From the NCBI RefSeq assembly GCF_028281305.1, contig NZ_JANQKD010000100.1, positions 1 through 56,254 of the forward strand: DNA of 56,254 nt, in the 5' to 3' direction. The DNA comes from Pelagibius sp. (GTDB lineage: Bacteria > Pseudomonadota > Alphaproteobacteria > Kiloniellales > Kiloniellaceae). Below, in pieces: positions 9,169 through 19,847 of the stretch. The notes under the pieces are model-generated. The model was not told where the DNA came from, did not search any database, and saw only the letters and a list, made by a program, of their open reading frames with translations. A program made the position numbers and the translations under genes. Positions within the stretch are counted from its first letter, which is position 1, and every line of letters starts with the position of its first letter.

Positions 9169-10425
9169 CTAAGCGAGGCGGGAGAGGCGCTCGGTCAAAG
9201 ATGTGAGTTTGACGAGCTCCTGCTCTCCGGAGTCGAGATCGCGCAGGGTTGCGCTTTCGGCCACCAGTTCCTCTTCGCCGAGGAGCAGAGCCGCGCGGGC
9301 ATTCATCTTGTCGGCGCGCTGGAGACGCTTCTTCAGGTTCCCCGAGTAGCCCAACTCAGCGACGAAACCCGCGTGCCGCAGGTTCTGCGTCACCTTGAGC
9401 GCCGTCTCCGCCGCAGCCTCTCCGACCGGAACGACAACGATGGGCCGCGGCGCTGCAGCGGGTTCACCGGTCAGCATGGCCAGCCGTTCGACGCCCGCCG
9501 CCCAGCCGACCCCTGGTGTCTGCGGGCCGCCCATGGTCTTGATCAAGCCGTCGTAGCGTCCCCCCGCCATCACCGCGGACTGCGCGCCGAGCCGGTCGGT
9601 GGTGAACTCGAAAGCCGTGTGGCAGTAGTAGTCGAGGCCGCGCACAAGACGCGGATTGAGCCGATAGGCGATGCCGAGACTGTCCAGACCCGCCCGCACC
9701 GCGGCGAAGAAGTCCTGGCTGTCCTGGTTCAGGTAGCGCTCGAAGAGCGGCGCGTCGGCCACCAACCTGCGGTCCCCCTCGTCCTTGGAGTCGAGGATCC
9801 GCAGCGGGTTGCGCGCGAGTCGCTCCCGGCTGTCCTCCGAAAGACTGTCGCGGTGATCCGAAAAATAGGCGACAAGCGCATCCCGGTAGGCGGTCCGACT
9901 CTCCGGGTCGCCCAGGGTGTTGAGTTCCAGTACCACGGCATCCTGCAGGCCCAGCGCTTCCAGGATCTGGGCGCCGCAGGCGATTACTTCGACATCGGCC
10001 TGCGGCTGCGGAACGCCGATCAGCTCGACGCCGAACTGATGGAACTGGCGCTGGCGTCCCTTCTGCGGCCGTTCGCGGCGAAACATCGGCCCGGCATAGA
10101 AGGCCTTTAGCGGCACCTGCTGCGCGAGCCCGCCGGAGATAAAGGCGCGGGCGACGCCGGCGGTGTTCTCCGGCCTCAGGGTGATGCTTTCACTCTCCTG
10201 ATCGCGGCCACCGGGGGCAAAGGTGTACATCTCCTTGGTGACGATGTCGGAGGTGTCACCCAGGGTGCGCTTGAAGACCTCGGTGAACTCGAAGATCGGC
10301 GTGGCCATTTCCTGGAAGCCATAGCGCGCAGCGACGTCCCGCGCAGAGTCGACGACCGCGCGGTGGCGGCGCATGGCATCGGGCAACAGGTCGTGCGTGC
10401 CCCTGACGGGCTGAAGGCTGCTCAA
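9169..10425 (-). CDS. hisS: Histidyl-tRNA synthetase
   Basis: Class II aminoacyl-tRNA synthetase charging tRNA(His) in the cytosol. The 418 residues begin SSLQPVRGTHDLLPD. Motif 2 contains FRRERPQKGRQRQFHQFG and the histidine-specific GGRYDGLIKTMGG is present, with motif 3 as GWAAGVERLAML. The C-terminal anticodon-binding domain is complete. The start is TTG at 10425, with GGGAGA eight bases upstream; starting at the next Met would remove part of the conserved beginning. It sits between ispG and hemA, both in the same direction. Confidence 0.97.
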   Translation of the reverse strand: MSSLQPVRGTHDLLPDAMRRHRAVVDSARDVAARYGFQEMATPIFEFTEVFKRTLGDTSDIVTKEMYTFAPGGRDQESESITLRPENTAGVARAFISGGLAQQVPLKAFYAGPMFRRERPQKGRQRQFHQFGVELIGVPQPQADVEVIACGAQILEALGLQDAVVLELNTLGDPESRTAYRDALVAYFSDHRDSLSEDSRERLARNPLRILDSKDEGDRRLVADAPLFERYLNQDSQDFFAAVRAGLDSLGIAYRLNPRLVRGLDYYCHTAFEFTTDRLGAQSAVMAGGRYDGLIKTMGGPQTPGVGWAAGVERLAMLTGEPAAAPRPIVVVPVGEAAAETALKVTQNLRHAGFVAELGYSGNLKKRLQRADKMNARAALLLGEEELVAESATLRDLDSGEQELVKLTSLTERLSRLA

Positions 10426-10443
10426 GGCGATCTCCCGGAGAGG

Positions 10444-11634
10444 CTAAGAGGCCGCAGCGGCCGGCGTCGGATCTTCACTGCTGGCGCCGTCTTTGGTCTG
10501 CTGCGGCTCAGCCTCTTGACCGGCCTCTTCGGCAGCCTTGGCGGCCTCGATCTCCGCCGCCTTGCGCTCGACCATCTCGACCAAATGGTCGACGATGTTG
10601 TCGTCTTTCAGCCGGTGGTCCGGCAGCCCGTTGACGTAGACCTGATGGGTGCCGCGCCCGCCGCCGGTGAAGCCGATATCGGTCATCAGCGCCTCGCCGG
10701 GGCCGTTGACGACACAGCCGATCACCGACACCGTCATCGGCGTCGTGATATGGGCCAGGCGCTTCTCCAGCACCTCGACGGTCTTGATGACTTCGAACTG
10801 CTGGCGCGCACAAGACGGACAGGAGATGACGTTCACGCCGCGATGGCGCAGGCCGAGCGACTTCAGGATGTCGAAGCCGACTTTGATCTCTTCCACCGGA
10901 TCGGCCGAGAGCGAGACCCGGATGGTATCGCCGATACCCGCCCAGAGCAGGTTGCCGATGCCGATCGAGGACTTGATGGTTCCGGTCTGCAGGCCGCCGG
11001 CCTCCGTGACGCCCAGGTGAAGCGGGTAATCGCAGGCTTCGGCCAGCGCGGTGTAGGCCGCCACGGCCAGGAAGACGTCGGAGGCCTTGCAGGAGATCTT
11101 GAACTCGAAGAAGTCCTCGTCCTCCAGGATGCGCGCGTGGTTCAGCGCGCTCTCCACCATGGCCTCCGGGCAGGGCTCGCCGTACTTCTCCAGCAGGTCG
11201 CGCTCCAGCGAGCCGGCATTTACGCCGATGCGGATCGAGCAGTTGTTGTCCCGCGCCGCCTTCACCACCTCGCGCACCCGCTCGCGCGAGCCGATGTTGC
11301 CGGGGTTGATGCGCAGGCAGGCCGCGCCCGCCTCGGCCGCTTCGATGCCGCGGCGATAGTGGAAATGGATGTCGGCGACGATGGGAACGGTGACCTCGGG
11401 AATGATCTTCTTCAGCGCCGCGGTCGAGTCCTCGTCCGGGCAGGAAATCCGAACGATGTCGGCGCCGGCCACCTCCAGCGCACGGACCTGGGCGATGGTC
11501 GCCGCGACGTCGCTGGTCAGGGTATTGGTCATCGACTGCACGGTAATCGGCGCATCGCCGCCGACCGGCACGGAGCCGACGTGAATCTGGCGCGACTTCC
11601 GCCGATAGATGTCCCGATATGGCCTAACGCTCAT
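10444..11634 (-). CDS. ispG: 4-hydroxy-3-methylbut-2-en-1-yl diphosphate synthase (IspG/GcpE)
   Basis: Iron-sulfur enzyme converting methylerythritol cyclodiphosphate to HMBPP in the MEP isoprenoid pathway. The TIM-barrel part begins with [13 protein letters not shown]. The cluster ligands match the E. coli pattern: Cys272, Cys275 and Cys307, with Glu314 in [10 protein letters not shown]. At 396 residues it is slightly longer than the E. coli enzyme because of an alanine/glutamate-rich C-terminal tail of about 30 residues with no recognisable function. It is the direct neighbour of hisS (18 bases). Confidence 0.97.
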   Translation of the reverse strand: MSVRPYRDIYRRKSRQIHVGSVPVGGDAPITVQSMTNTLTSDVAATIAQVRALEVAGADIVRISCPDEDSTAALKKIIPEVTVPIVADIHFHYRRGIEAAEAGAACLRINPGNIGSRERVREVVKAARDNNCSIRIGVNAGSLERDLLEKYGEPCPEAMVESALNHARILEDEDFFEFKISCKASDVFLAVAAYTALAEACDYPLHLGVTEAGGLQTGTIKSSIGIGNLLWAGIGDTIRVSLSADPVEEIKVGFDILKSLGLRHRGVNVISCPSCARQQFEVIKTVEVLEKRLAHITTPMTVSVIGCVVNGPGEALMTDIGFTGGGRGTHQVYVNGLPDHRLKDDNIVDHLVEMVERKAAEIEAAKAAEEAGQEAEPQQTKDGASSEDPTPAAAAS

Positions 11635-11829
11635 GCAGTCCTTCCTGACCTACCCTGCCTGCCCCCTTTGCCCGGCGCCCTTCCACAAGGGGGCCGCAGG
11701 CGTTGCGACATCGGGGCACCGGCCTTAGCGGCCGTCATAGGTATAGATGGGTACGCCCTCGGGCGAGAAGATGCGCCGAAATGCCGCAAACTTCAAGGCT
11801 GGCGGGGTGCTTTCAAGGGCTGAAAGGGC

Positions 11830-11864
11830 GGCGGTTTCGAGGCTCCGAGCGGTCCGAAACCGCC
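11830..11864 (-). other. Hairpin after rodZ-like gene
   Basis: A perfect 10-bp inverted repeat (ggcggtttcg / cgaaaccgcc, 15-base loop) starts 9 bases beyond the rodZ-like stop codon. It lacks a run of T, so it may be a weak or rho-assisted terminator or an mRNA-protecting hairpin rather than an intrinsic terminator. Nothing else is apparent in the 238 bases before ispG. Confidence 0.5.
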
Positions 11865-11872
11865 CGTTCCGT

Positions 11873-13318
11873 TCAGCGCCCGGCGCCGGCGACCAGTTGG
11901 TCGGGATCCAGGGGAATGTTGCGGCGCACCGCGCCAACCGGCCCCAGCGGCGCCAGGGGGGTGCCGTCGACCAGGATCTCCAGGCCACCGGCGTTGCCGG
12001 TCAGCAGAGTCAGGTCTTCCTGATTGGGTACCCGATAGCTGTCGCCCACCCGCAGCACGCGGGTCAGCAGCAGCGTGCCCTCGCGGTCGCGGACCTGCAC
12101 CCAGGCATCCTGGTTGGCGCGCAGGACGACCCGGGAATCCGCATTGTCACTGCCGTAGACCTGCGGTTCCTGATTGAGCAGGAAGCTGTTGGCCGGGGCG
12201 CTCTCCGGCGCCGAAGGGATGGCATAGGCCGTCTGGTCATTGGCCGCCGGGGGCGCGGTCTCCTGCTGCGCCGGCGGAACAACCCCGCTTTGCAGGCTGT
12301 CCTGCCCATCTGCGGCCGGCGTTTCGGGCTGTCGCAGGACAATTGTCGGGGCGGGCGTCGGGGCGGCGGCCGGCTCGGTCGCCTGCGGCACCACCGCATC
12401 CAGGGGCGCGGTGACCACCGGTACCTCGGCCGTGGCCGTGCCGGACCCGGAAACTGCTTCCGCCGGGACTTGCTCCGCAGCGGGGGCCTCAGCTTCAGCG
12501 GATACAGCAGAATCAGAAGGCGTGTCCTGCGCAGCCTCCGCCGCAGGCGGGACAGCGTCGGCAGTACCGGCCTCTTCCGGAGCAGCGCCCGCGCCAGAGG
12601 CATCGGGACCTGCCGGCGCGCCTGGCGTCGGCGCCACGGCAGTTTCGGTGCTTTCCGCCAGCGTCGCCGGCTCCTCGGAAGGCACAGCAGCAGCTTCGCC
12701 GTCGTCCTGCTGGGCCGGTTGCTGGGCCGGTTGCTGGGCCGGCAATGATGCCGCCGGGGCAGCGGACTCGCCGGCCGGGTCGGACGCGGCCAACTCCTGC
12801 AGACGTTCAGGCACCGGCGCGACGAGGTCGGTGAGGGTTTCGTCCTTGTTGGACAGATAGAACCAGACGCCGTAAGCGCCGGCGAACAACAGAGCGGCAA
12901 CCAGGAAGACGGCCCCGCCCGGCATCTTGCCCTCCGGCGCCGGTGTCGGGAAATGCAGCTTGGTCTGCCCGTTCAGGCCCTGAACCTCGTTCTTGAAGCG
13001 TTCGACGATGGTGTCGCCGTCCAGCCCCAAAAACTCGGCATAGGTCCGCACAAAGCCCACGGCATAGGTGGGGCCCGGCAAATTCTCGTAATTGGCGCGC
13101 TCGATGGCATCCAGATAGGAATAGCGGATGCACAAAACCTGGGCGATGGAGCGCAAGTCCTGGCCGTACTGCTGCCGTGCCCGGATCAGGGTGTCGGCAA
13201 CGGTCTCTCCCTCCAGCTTCTGGGCAATGGTGATCTCCGGAGCGGACTCCGGCCCGGTTTCGGAGATCTTGTCGGGATCGACGAGCTTGGGCTCACGTTT
13301 CTTGGCTGTCTGGGCCAC
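11873..13318 (-). CDS. RodZ-like helix-turn-helix/DUF4115 membrane protein
   Basis: Bitopic membrane protein of 481 residues with the RodZ layout. The N-terminal cytoplasmic helix-turn-helix (HTH_25) is at about 36-110 (RQQYGQDLRSIAQVLCIR...YLDAIERANYENLPG). One membrane segment is at about 134-155. A long Ala/Pro/Glu-rich periplasmic linker follows to about 385, and then a C-terminal DUF4115 beta domain (QDAWVQVRDREGTLLLTRVL). RodZ links MreB to the cell-wall elongation machinery; the domain order supports this role but not the partners. The start is GTG at 13318. The linker contains a 12-bp tandem repeat giving AQQPAQQPAQQ. The ispG neighbour is conserved in many Proteobacteria. Confidence 0.88.
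   Translation of the reverse strand: MAQTAKKREPKLVDPDKISETGPESAPEITIAQKLEGETVADTLIRARQQYGQDLRSIAQVLCIRYSYLDAIERANYENLPGPTYAVGFVRTYAEFLGLDGDTIVERFKNEVQGLNGQTKLHFPTPAPEGKMPGGAVFLVAALLFAGAYGVWFYLSNKDETLTDLVAPVPERLQELAASDPAGESAAPAASLPAQQPAQQPAQQDDGEAAAVPSEEPATLAESTETAVAPTPGAPAGPDASGAGAAPEEAGTADAVPPAAEAAQDTPSDSAVSAEAEAPAAEQVPAEAVSGSGTATAEVPVVTAPLDAVVPQATEPAAAPTPAPTIVLRQPETPAADGQDSLQSGVVPPAQQETAPPAANDQTAYAIPSAPESAPANSFLLNQEPQVYGSDNADSRVVLRANQDAWVQVRDREGTLLLTRVLRVGDSYRVPNQEDLTLLTGNAGGLEILVDGTPLAPLGPVGAVRRNIPLDPDQLVAGAGR
12708..12742. repeat. 12-bp tandem repeat in rodZ-like linker
   Basis: Almost three perfect copies of tgctgggccggt, in frame, encoding the QQPA repeats of the periplasmic linker. 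Confidence 0.85.
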
Positions 13319-13470
13319 CGATTCTCACCAGCTTTGCTTTCGGGGCGACGTCTTCGCCCGCTTGCGCGGACACCCGGAAAACGTCCTCTGCCGGATCGCC
13401 CGCAGGAACCAGACTGACCGGCACCTCTACCCCGTCAAGTTAACAATTTTCTCTTCGCCGCAGCAACGCG

Positions 13471-15750
13471 TTAGATGGCGATGTTCCGCTCGATCGCGTA
13501 GGACCTTAACGGTTCCCGGATACTGTGATCCGGTAAAGTTAAGAATTGATTGATGGCATCGCTCAGCGCCGCTGAATCAAGGCCGCGCACCATGGTCTTG
13601 ACCGGCCCGACCGCGCTCGGCGTCATCGACAGACGGCGCACGCCGCAGCCGAGCAGTGCCATGGCTTCCAGCGGATCGCCGGCCATCTCGCCACAGACCG
13701 TAAACGGAACCCCCTGGGCCGCGCACTGGGCGGCGATGTCTCGGACCAGACTCAGCATGGCCGGGGACAGCGGGTCATAGCGGCGGGCAAGGCGGGGATT
13801 GCTGCGGTCGGCGGCAAAGAGGAACTGCAGCATGTCGTTGCTGCCCAGCGACAGAAAATCGCAGAGCGGCAGAAGCTGCTGCAGCTGCAGAGCGAGCGCC
13901 GGGACCTCCAGCATGGTCCCTACGCGCACCGCCTTGGGCAGCGCACCGCCCAGGGCCGTCTCGCGGTCCATCTCCCGCTGCAGCAGCGCCTGCGCGGCGG
14001 AGAACTCCGCCACGTCGCTGATCATCGGAAACTTCACGTAGAGATCCCGCCCCGCCGCCGCCCGCAGCAGCGCGCGCAACTGCTGGCGCAGCAGCGCCGG
14101 CCGGTCGAGCCCGATGCGGATGGCCCGCCACCCCATTGCCGGATTGTCTTCGTGACTGCCACGCCAGTAGGGCAGCAGCTTGTCGCCGCCGACGTCGAGG
14201 GTCCGAAAGACCACCGGCTTGTCGCCGGCATGTTCGAGGATCCGGCGATAGATGTCGGCCTGCGTTTCGACGCCGGGGAAGGAGTCGCGGATCATGAAGG
14301 GAACCTCGGTGCGGTAGAGCCCGATCCCCTCGGCGCCGGCATCGTCGAGGTGGGTGAGGTCGATCATCAACCCGGCATTGATCAGCAGCGTGACATTCTG
14401 ATTGTCCTGGGTGACCGCCGGCAGGTCGCGCACCGCACGATAGGCTTCCTGCTGGCGCTTCTTGCTTGCGATGCTGTCCTGAAAGCCGGCGCGCACCGAA
14501 GCGCTGGGCCGCAGGAGGACCTGGCCGGTCTCGCCATCGACGATGATCGGCTCGCCCTCGCCGGCCTGCGTTGCGATCCCCTCGCAGCGCCCGATCATCG
14601 GGATCTGCAGCGCACGGGCAACGATGGCCACGTGGGAGGTCGGCGCCCCCTGTTCCAGAACGACACCGCGCAGACGGTTCTGGTCGTAGTCCAGCAGTTC
14701 GGCCGGGCCCAGGTCGTTGGCGATCAGCACCATGTCTTCCGGCAGGTCCTCGCGCCGCTTCTCCTCCAGCCCCAGGAGGTGGTGCAGCAGGCGGTTGCCG
14801 AGATCGTCCAGGTCGGCCAGGCGGGCCCGCAGATAGGGGTCCTTGATGCTCGCCATGCGGGCCCGCGTCTCGTTCTGCACCTTCTGCACCGAAGCCTCGG
14901 CCGTCAGGCCGCCGCGCACCGCATCATGCATACGCCGGCGCCAGCCGCGGTCGTCGGCGAACATGCGATAGGTTTCCAGGACTTCCCGGTGCTCGCCGGC
15001 GCGCGCCACCTCCTGGCGCGCCAGCATGGCATCGAGGGCATCGCGCATCTCGCCCATCGCCGTGTCGAGGCGTTCCCGTTCGGCATCGGGATTTTCGGCC
15101 ACGACCTGAGAGATCACGATGCCGCGGTGGTGCGGCACCGCCACGCCAATGGCCAGGCCGCGGTTCAGAGTGATCCCGCTGAGACGCGCCGGCATCAGGT
15201 CGCTTTCGGCCCCACCGGAGCCGGCCGGGCGTTCCAGCAGGCGGTCGCCGGCAAGCAACTCGGCCAGCACCATGGCCACCGTTTCCAGCGCCTCGACCTC
15301 CTCCTCGCCGTAATTGCGCTGGGTGCGGTTCTGGACCACCAGGACGCCGAGCACCCGTCCGCTGCGCATGATCGGCACGCCCATCAGCGAGTGGTAGACC
15401 TCTTCACCGGTTTCCGGGCGATAGGCGAAGTTCGGATGGCCCTGGGCGTCGGCCAGCGCCACCGGGCGTGCCTGGGCGGCAATCAGCCCGACAAGTCCTT
15501 CGTTCACCCTGAGGCGCGTCATGTGCACGGCGGCAGGCTTCAGCCCCTTGCTGGCGAAGAGCTCCAGCATCTCGCCGCTGCGCATGGCGTAGATCGAACA
15601 GACTTCGGCCACGATGTGCTGGGCGATCAGGTCGACGACCTTGTCGAGCCGCTCCTGGCTGCTGCCGCCGGCCTTCATCAGGTCGCGCAGCAGACGCAGC
15701 AGACGGCGCGAACCGGCCCAACCGTGATCGATGTCCGAAGGCGCGGTCAT
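13471..15750 (-). CDS. ptsP: Phosphoenolpyruvate-protein phosphotransferase PtsP (EI-Ntr)
   Basis: First enzyme of the nitrogen-related phosphotransferase system, passing phosphate from PEP to NPr. The 759 residues comprise an N-terminal GAF sensory domain (about 1-170), the PEP-utilising N-terminal domain, the phosphohistidine domain with His373 in GAPTSHVAIVARA, and the PEP-binding barrel with FRTLDVGGDK and the C-terminal VCGEMAGDP containing the conserved Cys. The GAF domain distinguishes it from carbohydrate EI. It follows lysC in the same direction with an 84-base gap, the usual alphaproteobacterial order. PtsO and PtsN partners are not in this window. Confidence 0.95.
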   Translation of the reverse strand: MTAPSDIDHGWAGSRRLLRLLRDLMKAGGSSQERLDKVVDLIAQHIVAEVCSIYAMRSGEMLELFASKGLKPAAVHMTRLRVNEGLVGLIAAQARPVALADAQGHPNFAYRPETGEEVYHSLMGVPIMRSGRVLGVLVVQNRTQRNYGEEEVEALETVAMVLAELLAGDRLLERPAGSGGAESDLMPARLSGITLNRGLAIGVAVPHHRGIVISQVVAENPDAERERLDTAMGEMRDALDAMLARQEVARAGEHREVLETYRMFADDRGWRRRMHDAVRGGLTAEASVQKVQNETRARMASIKDPYLRARLADLDDLGNRLLHHLLGLEEKRREDLPEDMVLIANDLGPAELLDYDQNRLRGVVLEQGAPTSHVAIVARALQIPMIGRCEGIATQAGEGEPIIVDGETGQVLLRPSASVRAGFQDSIASKKRQQEAYRAVRDLPAVTQDNQNVTLLINAGLMIDLTHLDDAGAEGIGLYRTEVPFMIRDSFPGVETQADIYRRILEHAGDKPVVFRTLDVGGDKLLPYWRGSHEDNPAMGWRAIRIGLDRPALLRQQLRALLRAAAGRDLYVKFPMISDVAEFSAAQALLQREMDRETALGGALPKAVRVGTMLEVPALALQLQQLLPLCDFLSLGSNDMLQFLFAADRSNPRLARRYDPLSPAMLSLVRDIAAQCAAQGVPFTVCGEMAGDPLEAMALLGCGVRRLSMTPSAVGPVKTMVRGLDSAALSDAINQFLTLPDHSIREPLRSYAIERNIAI

Positions 15751-15834
15751 TCCGGCTCAGTCCGTCGTTGCGGTAGAAGCTCGGCGCCCCTCTGCGCCGG
15801 ATGCGGGCTTGGTTCGCAGCGAACCAGCCATTCC

Positions 15835-17055
<1,221 letters not shown>

Positions 17056-17335
17056 CGACGGTCCTGACTCTCACCTGGGTTCGGCCGCGCACCCGGCGGG
17101 CAACTGGTTCAAGATGGCTGCGCAACCGGCTCTGCCGTCCTGCGCGGGACGGTTGCCCCGAAGACGGCGGCTATCCATACTCTCAGCGTCTCCTTGACGC
17201 AAGGGCGCGGGGGGATAGATGACCTCATGCGGGCTCTCGAAGTGCGCAGTCGCGCTGCCGCGCAGACTTGGCGCCCATAACCCCGCAACCGCCTGAAGAT
17301 GCGCCCTGACAGCATCCTGAAAGGACCGGCCCCCC

Positions 17336-18166
17336 TTGAGCCAAAGTGCCCCGAGCCAGAGTGCCCCGAGCCAGAGTGCCGAAACCATGCCGACAGGCCC
17401 GACCGCCAGCATTGATCCCGCCAGCATCGATCCCGCCAGCATCGATCCTGACGAGATCGCCAAGTTCACCGCCATGGCGGAGGCCTGGTGGGACCCCAAC
17501 GGCAAGTTCCGCCCGCTCCACCGCTTCAACCCGGTGCGCCTGGCTTACATCCGCGACAAGCTCTGCAGCCACTTCGACCGCGACCCCGCCGCCGAACAGC
17601 CGCTCACGGGTCTGCGCATTCTCGATGTCGGCTGCGGCGGCGGGCTGCTGTCCGAACCGATGGCCCGGCTCGGCGCGACGGTGACGGGCCTGGACGCGGC
17701 GGAAAAGAACATCCGCATCGCCCGCCTGCACGCAGCGGAGTCCAAGCTGGACATCGACTACCGCCACGGCAGCGTCGAAGATCTGGCTGCCGCCGGCGCG
17801 CAGTTCGACGCGGTCCTGAACATGGAGGTTGTCGAACACGTGGCCGACGTCGGCAGCTTCCTGGGCGCCAGTGCGGCCGTAGTGCGCCCGGGCGGGATCA
17901 TGGTGGTCGCCACCCTGAGCCGCACGCCCAAGTCGTTTCTGCTGGCCATTGTCGGTGCCGAATACGTGCTGCGCTGGCTGCCGCGCGGCACCCACGACTG
18001 GCGGCGCTTCCTGCGTCCCTCGGAGTTGGCCGCGGACTTGCGGGGCAGCGGCCTGGAGATCGCCGAGATGACCGGGGTCGCCTTCAACCCCCTGACCGAC
18101 AGCTGGCGACTGGCGCCCCGCGATCTGGACGTCAACTACATGGTCCTGGCGGAAAAGCCGGCTTAG
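17336..18166 (+). CDS. ubiG: Ubiquinone biosynthesis O-methyltransferase
   Basis: SAM-dependent methyltransferase carrying out both O-methylation steps of ubiquinone synthesis. The family body starts at [34 protein letters not shown], split around residue 45. The SAM motif [13 protein letters not shown] and the late motif NMEVVEHV are present. The TTG at 17336 has AAGGA ten bases upstream; an ATG at 17387 is possible. The first 40 residues are not family-like and come from two 15-bp tandem repeats (SQSAP and ASIDP units), so the N-terminus appears to have grown by repeat expansion. The catalytic body is intact. Confidence 0.95.
   Translation: MSQSAPSQSAPSQSAETMPTGPTASIDPASIDPASIDPDEIAKFTAMAEAWWDPNGKFRPLHRFNPVRLAYIRDKLCSHFDRDPAAEQPLTGLRILDVGCGGGLLSEPMARLGATVTGLDAAEKNIRIARLHAAESKLDIDYRHGSVEDLAAAGAQFDAVLNMEVVEHVADVGSFLGASAAVVRPGGIMVVATLSRTPKSFLLAIVGAEYVLRWLPRGTHDWRRFLRPSELAADLRGSGLEIAEMTGVAFNPLTDSWRLAPRDLDVNYMVLAEKPA
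17339..17380. repeat. 15-bp tandem repeat, ubiG start
   Basis: About 2.8 copies of agccagagtgccccg, one with a single mismatch, directly after the TTG start codon; encodes SQSAP repeats. Confidence 0.9.
17405..17449. repeat. Second 15-bp tandem repeat in ubiG
   Basis: Three copies of gccagcatcgatccc, nearly identical, encoding ASIDP three times just before the conserved UbiG body. Confidence 0.9.
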
Positions 18167-18220
18167 CGCCGCGCCGAGAACGCGCGCTCCCCAGGGGCAC
18201 GCACTCCTGAGGCCGCGCCG

Positions 18221-18643
18221 TTACGAGTTCTCGCGCGGCAGCCAGGGAACCTTCTGGACCGCCACGCCCTCGTCCTCAAGGGCCTTGGCTTCCTCGTCCG
18301 AGGTCTCACCGTAGATGCCGCGACTCTCGGCCTCGCCATAGTGGATCTTGCGCGCCTCTTCGGCGAACTCGGCGCCCACGTAGTCGCAGTTCTGCTCCAC
18401 GTGCCGGCGGATCTCTTTCAGCTTCTGGCGAATCTCAGCGGCCTGACCGGCATCCGACACCGCCATCTGGCGGGCCTCGCCCTTTGCGACATTGGGCGCC
18501 ATCAGCGCCTTCTCGACCTTCTTGCTGCCACAGACCGGACACTGCACCTCGCCCGCAGCCACCTGCGCGCGAAAGCTCTCGCTGTCGCGGAACCAGGCTT
18601 CAAAGACATGGTCCTTGCGGCACTTCAGGTCGAAGACAATCAT
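18221..18643 (-). CDS. DUF1178 family protein
   Basis: Small conserved protein of 140 residues with the DUF1178 start MIVFDLKCRKDHVFEAWF and an early cysteine arrangement (Cys8, then CPVCG at about 34-38) typical of a zinc ribbon. The C-terminus VQKVPWLPREN is also family-like. The open frame runs far upstream, but the family begins at the ATG at 18643. The function is unknown. In alphaproteobacteria this gene normally follows grxC and a nitrilase-family gene; here the nitrilase gene is absent and a methyltransferase lies between. Confidence 0.9.
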   Translation of the reverse strand: MIVFDLKCRKDHVFEAWFRDSESFRAQVAAGEVQCPVCGSKKVEKALMAPNVAKGEARQMAVSDAGQAAEIRQKLKEIRRHVEQNCDYVGAEFAEEARKIHYGEAESRGIYGETSDEEAKALEDEGVAVQKVPWLPRENS

Positions 18644-18808
18644 TCCGGTCAGGCTATCCCGTCTGGCAATCTCTTTTGCAGCCAGTCCTTGTTGCGCTGT
18701 TCCGGCCCTGCGCCTTGTCGGTCCGCGACAGCCAATCTGCCTCGAAACAGGCGCCGAAGGCCTGGAAACGCTGTACTTTGACCATCTAGCCTTACCGAAA
18801 GAAGCGCA

Positions 18809-19429
18809 TTGAAACAAGACGGCAATCAAATGGGACAGGGCGGCCCGGGCGGGCAACAGGGCGGCGAAGGCCGAGGGTCCGCAACGCCTGCAGCGCCCCC
18901 CTCGCCCTGGGTGCTCCGCTTCGCCCCGCGGATGGCGGCAGGCTGCCGGATTCTGGATCTCGCTTGCGGCAGCGGCCGGCACAGCCGGCTGTTCCTCGAC
19001 CGCGGTCATCCGGTGCTGGCCGTCGACCGGGATCTCGCGCGGCTTGCTGCGCTTGCCGACCATCCCGGTCTGGAGACGCTGCAGTGCGACCTGGAGGAGG
19101 GCGGGACTCCTGGGTTTCTCAAACGCGGCTTCGGCGGCATTGTCGTCACCAATTACCTCTTCCGCCCGCTGTTTCCGGCCCTTCTTGGCGCGCTGGCCCC
19201 CGGCGGCCTGTTGCTCTACGAAACCTTCGCCCGCGGCAACGAGCGCTTCGGGCGCCCGAGAAATCCCGATTTCCTCCTTGCAGAGGGCGAGCTCCTGGAC
19301 TGGCTGCACCCACAGCTTGAGGTGCTGGCCTACGAGAGTCTGGAAGTCAGTGAGCCGAAACCGGCCGTGGTTCAGCGCATCGCCGCACTGCGGCCGGCCA
19401 CCAGACGTGCAATGGGCGAGACGCTCTAG
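18809..19429 (+). CDS. Class I SAM-dependent methyltransferase, substrate unknown
   Basis: A 206-residue methyltransferase with motif I ILDLACGSGRHSRLFLDRGH at about 48-67 and motif II VLAVDRD, resembling TehB/UbiE-like small-molecule methyltransferases. The family assignment is firm but the substrate is not. The start is uncertain: TTG at 18809 follows GAAAGAAG; an in-frame ATG at 18830 is the alternative. The first 30 residues are Gly/Pro-rich and unconserved. Its stop overlaps the converging grxC stop by 4 bases. The position corresponds to that of a nitrilase-family gene in related genomes. Confidence 0.82.
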   Translation: MKQDGNQMGQGGPGGQQGGEGRGSATPAAPPSPWVLRFAPRMAAGCRILDLACGSGRHSRLFLDRGHPVLAVDRDLARLAALADHPGLETLQCDLEEGGTPGFLKRGFGGIVVTNYLFRPLFPALLGALAPGGLLLYETFARGNERFGRPRNPDFLLAEGELLDWLHPQLEVLAYESLEVSEPKPAVVQRIAALRPATRRAMGETL

Positions 19430-19689
19430 CCGACCGCCTGCAGCAGAGGATCGAGCTTGTTGCCCGCGTCCAGGGCGAAAAGCTCGTCGCAGCCGCCGAC
19501 GTGGCGGTCGCCGATGAAGATCTGGGGAACGCTAGTGCGCCCGCCGCTGCGTTGCACCATCTCGGCCCTGCGACGCGGGTTGAGCATGACGTCGATCTCG
19601 GTGAAATCGGCCCCTTTTTGCTCGAGCAGCTTCTTCGCCCGGTAGCAATACGGACAGAGCATGCTCGAATAGATCTCGATCTTCGCCAT
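19426..19689 (-). CDS. grxC: Glutaredoxin 3
   Basis: Thiol-disulfide oxidoreductase of 87 residues, reduced by glutathione. The active site CPYC is at residues 12-15, the cis-proline loop at TSVPQIFI and the GG motif at HVGGCDEL. The ATG at 19689 gives the normal length; a longer reading to 19779 adds unconserved residues. It lies downstream of comF in the same direction, as commonly seen in alphaproteobacteria. Confidence 0.95.
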   Translation of the reverse strand: MAKIEIYSSMLCPYCYRAKKLLEQKGADFTEIDVMLNPRRRAEMVQRSGGRTSVPQIFIGDRHVGGCDELFALDAGNKLDPLLQAVG

Positions 19690-19796
19690 GGTTAACGTCC
19701 CACTCCCCGTGCACTGCAAGCCCGTTTGCAGAGATGGTGTGCCAAGAGCCCCACGTCCAGGGGGCGGCAGCCGATGCAACCGCGATCCTGCCCCTT

Positions 19797-19847
19797 CATC
19801 AATCGCGAACCGCCATCAATCGCGAACCGCCATCAATCGCGGACCGC
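19797..19847. repeat. 17-bp tandem repeat across comF stop codon
   Basis: Three copies of catcaatcgcgaaccgc, the third with one mismatch. The comF stop codon lies in the third copy (19833-19835). The 17-bp period would break a reading frame, and two copies lie outside the gene. Confidence 0.9.
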
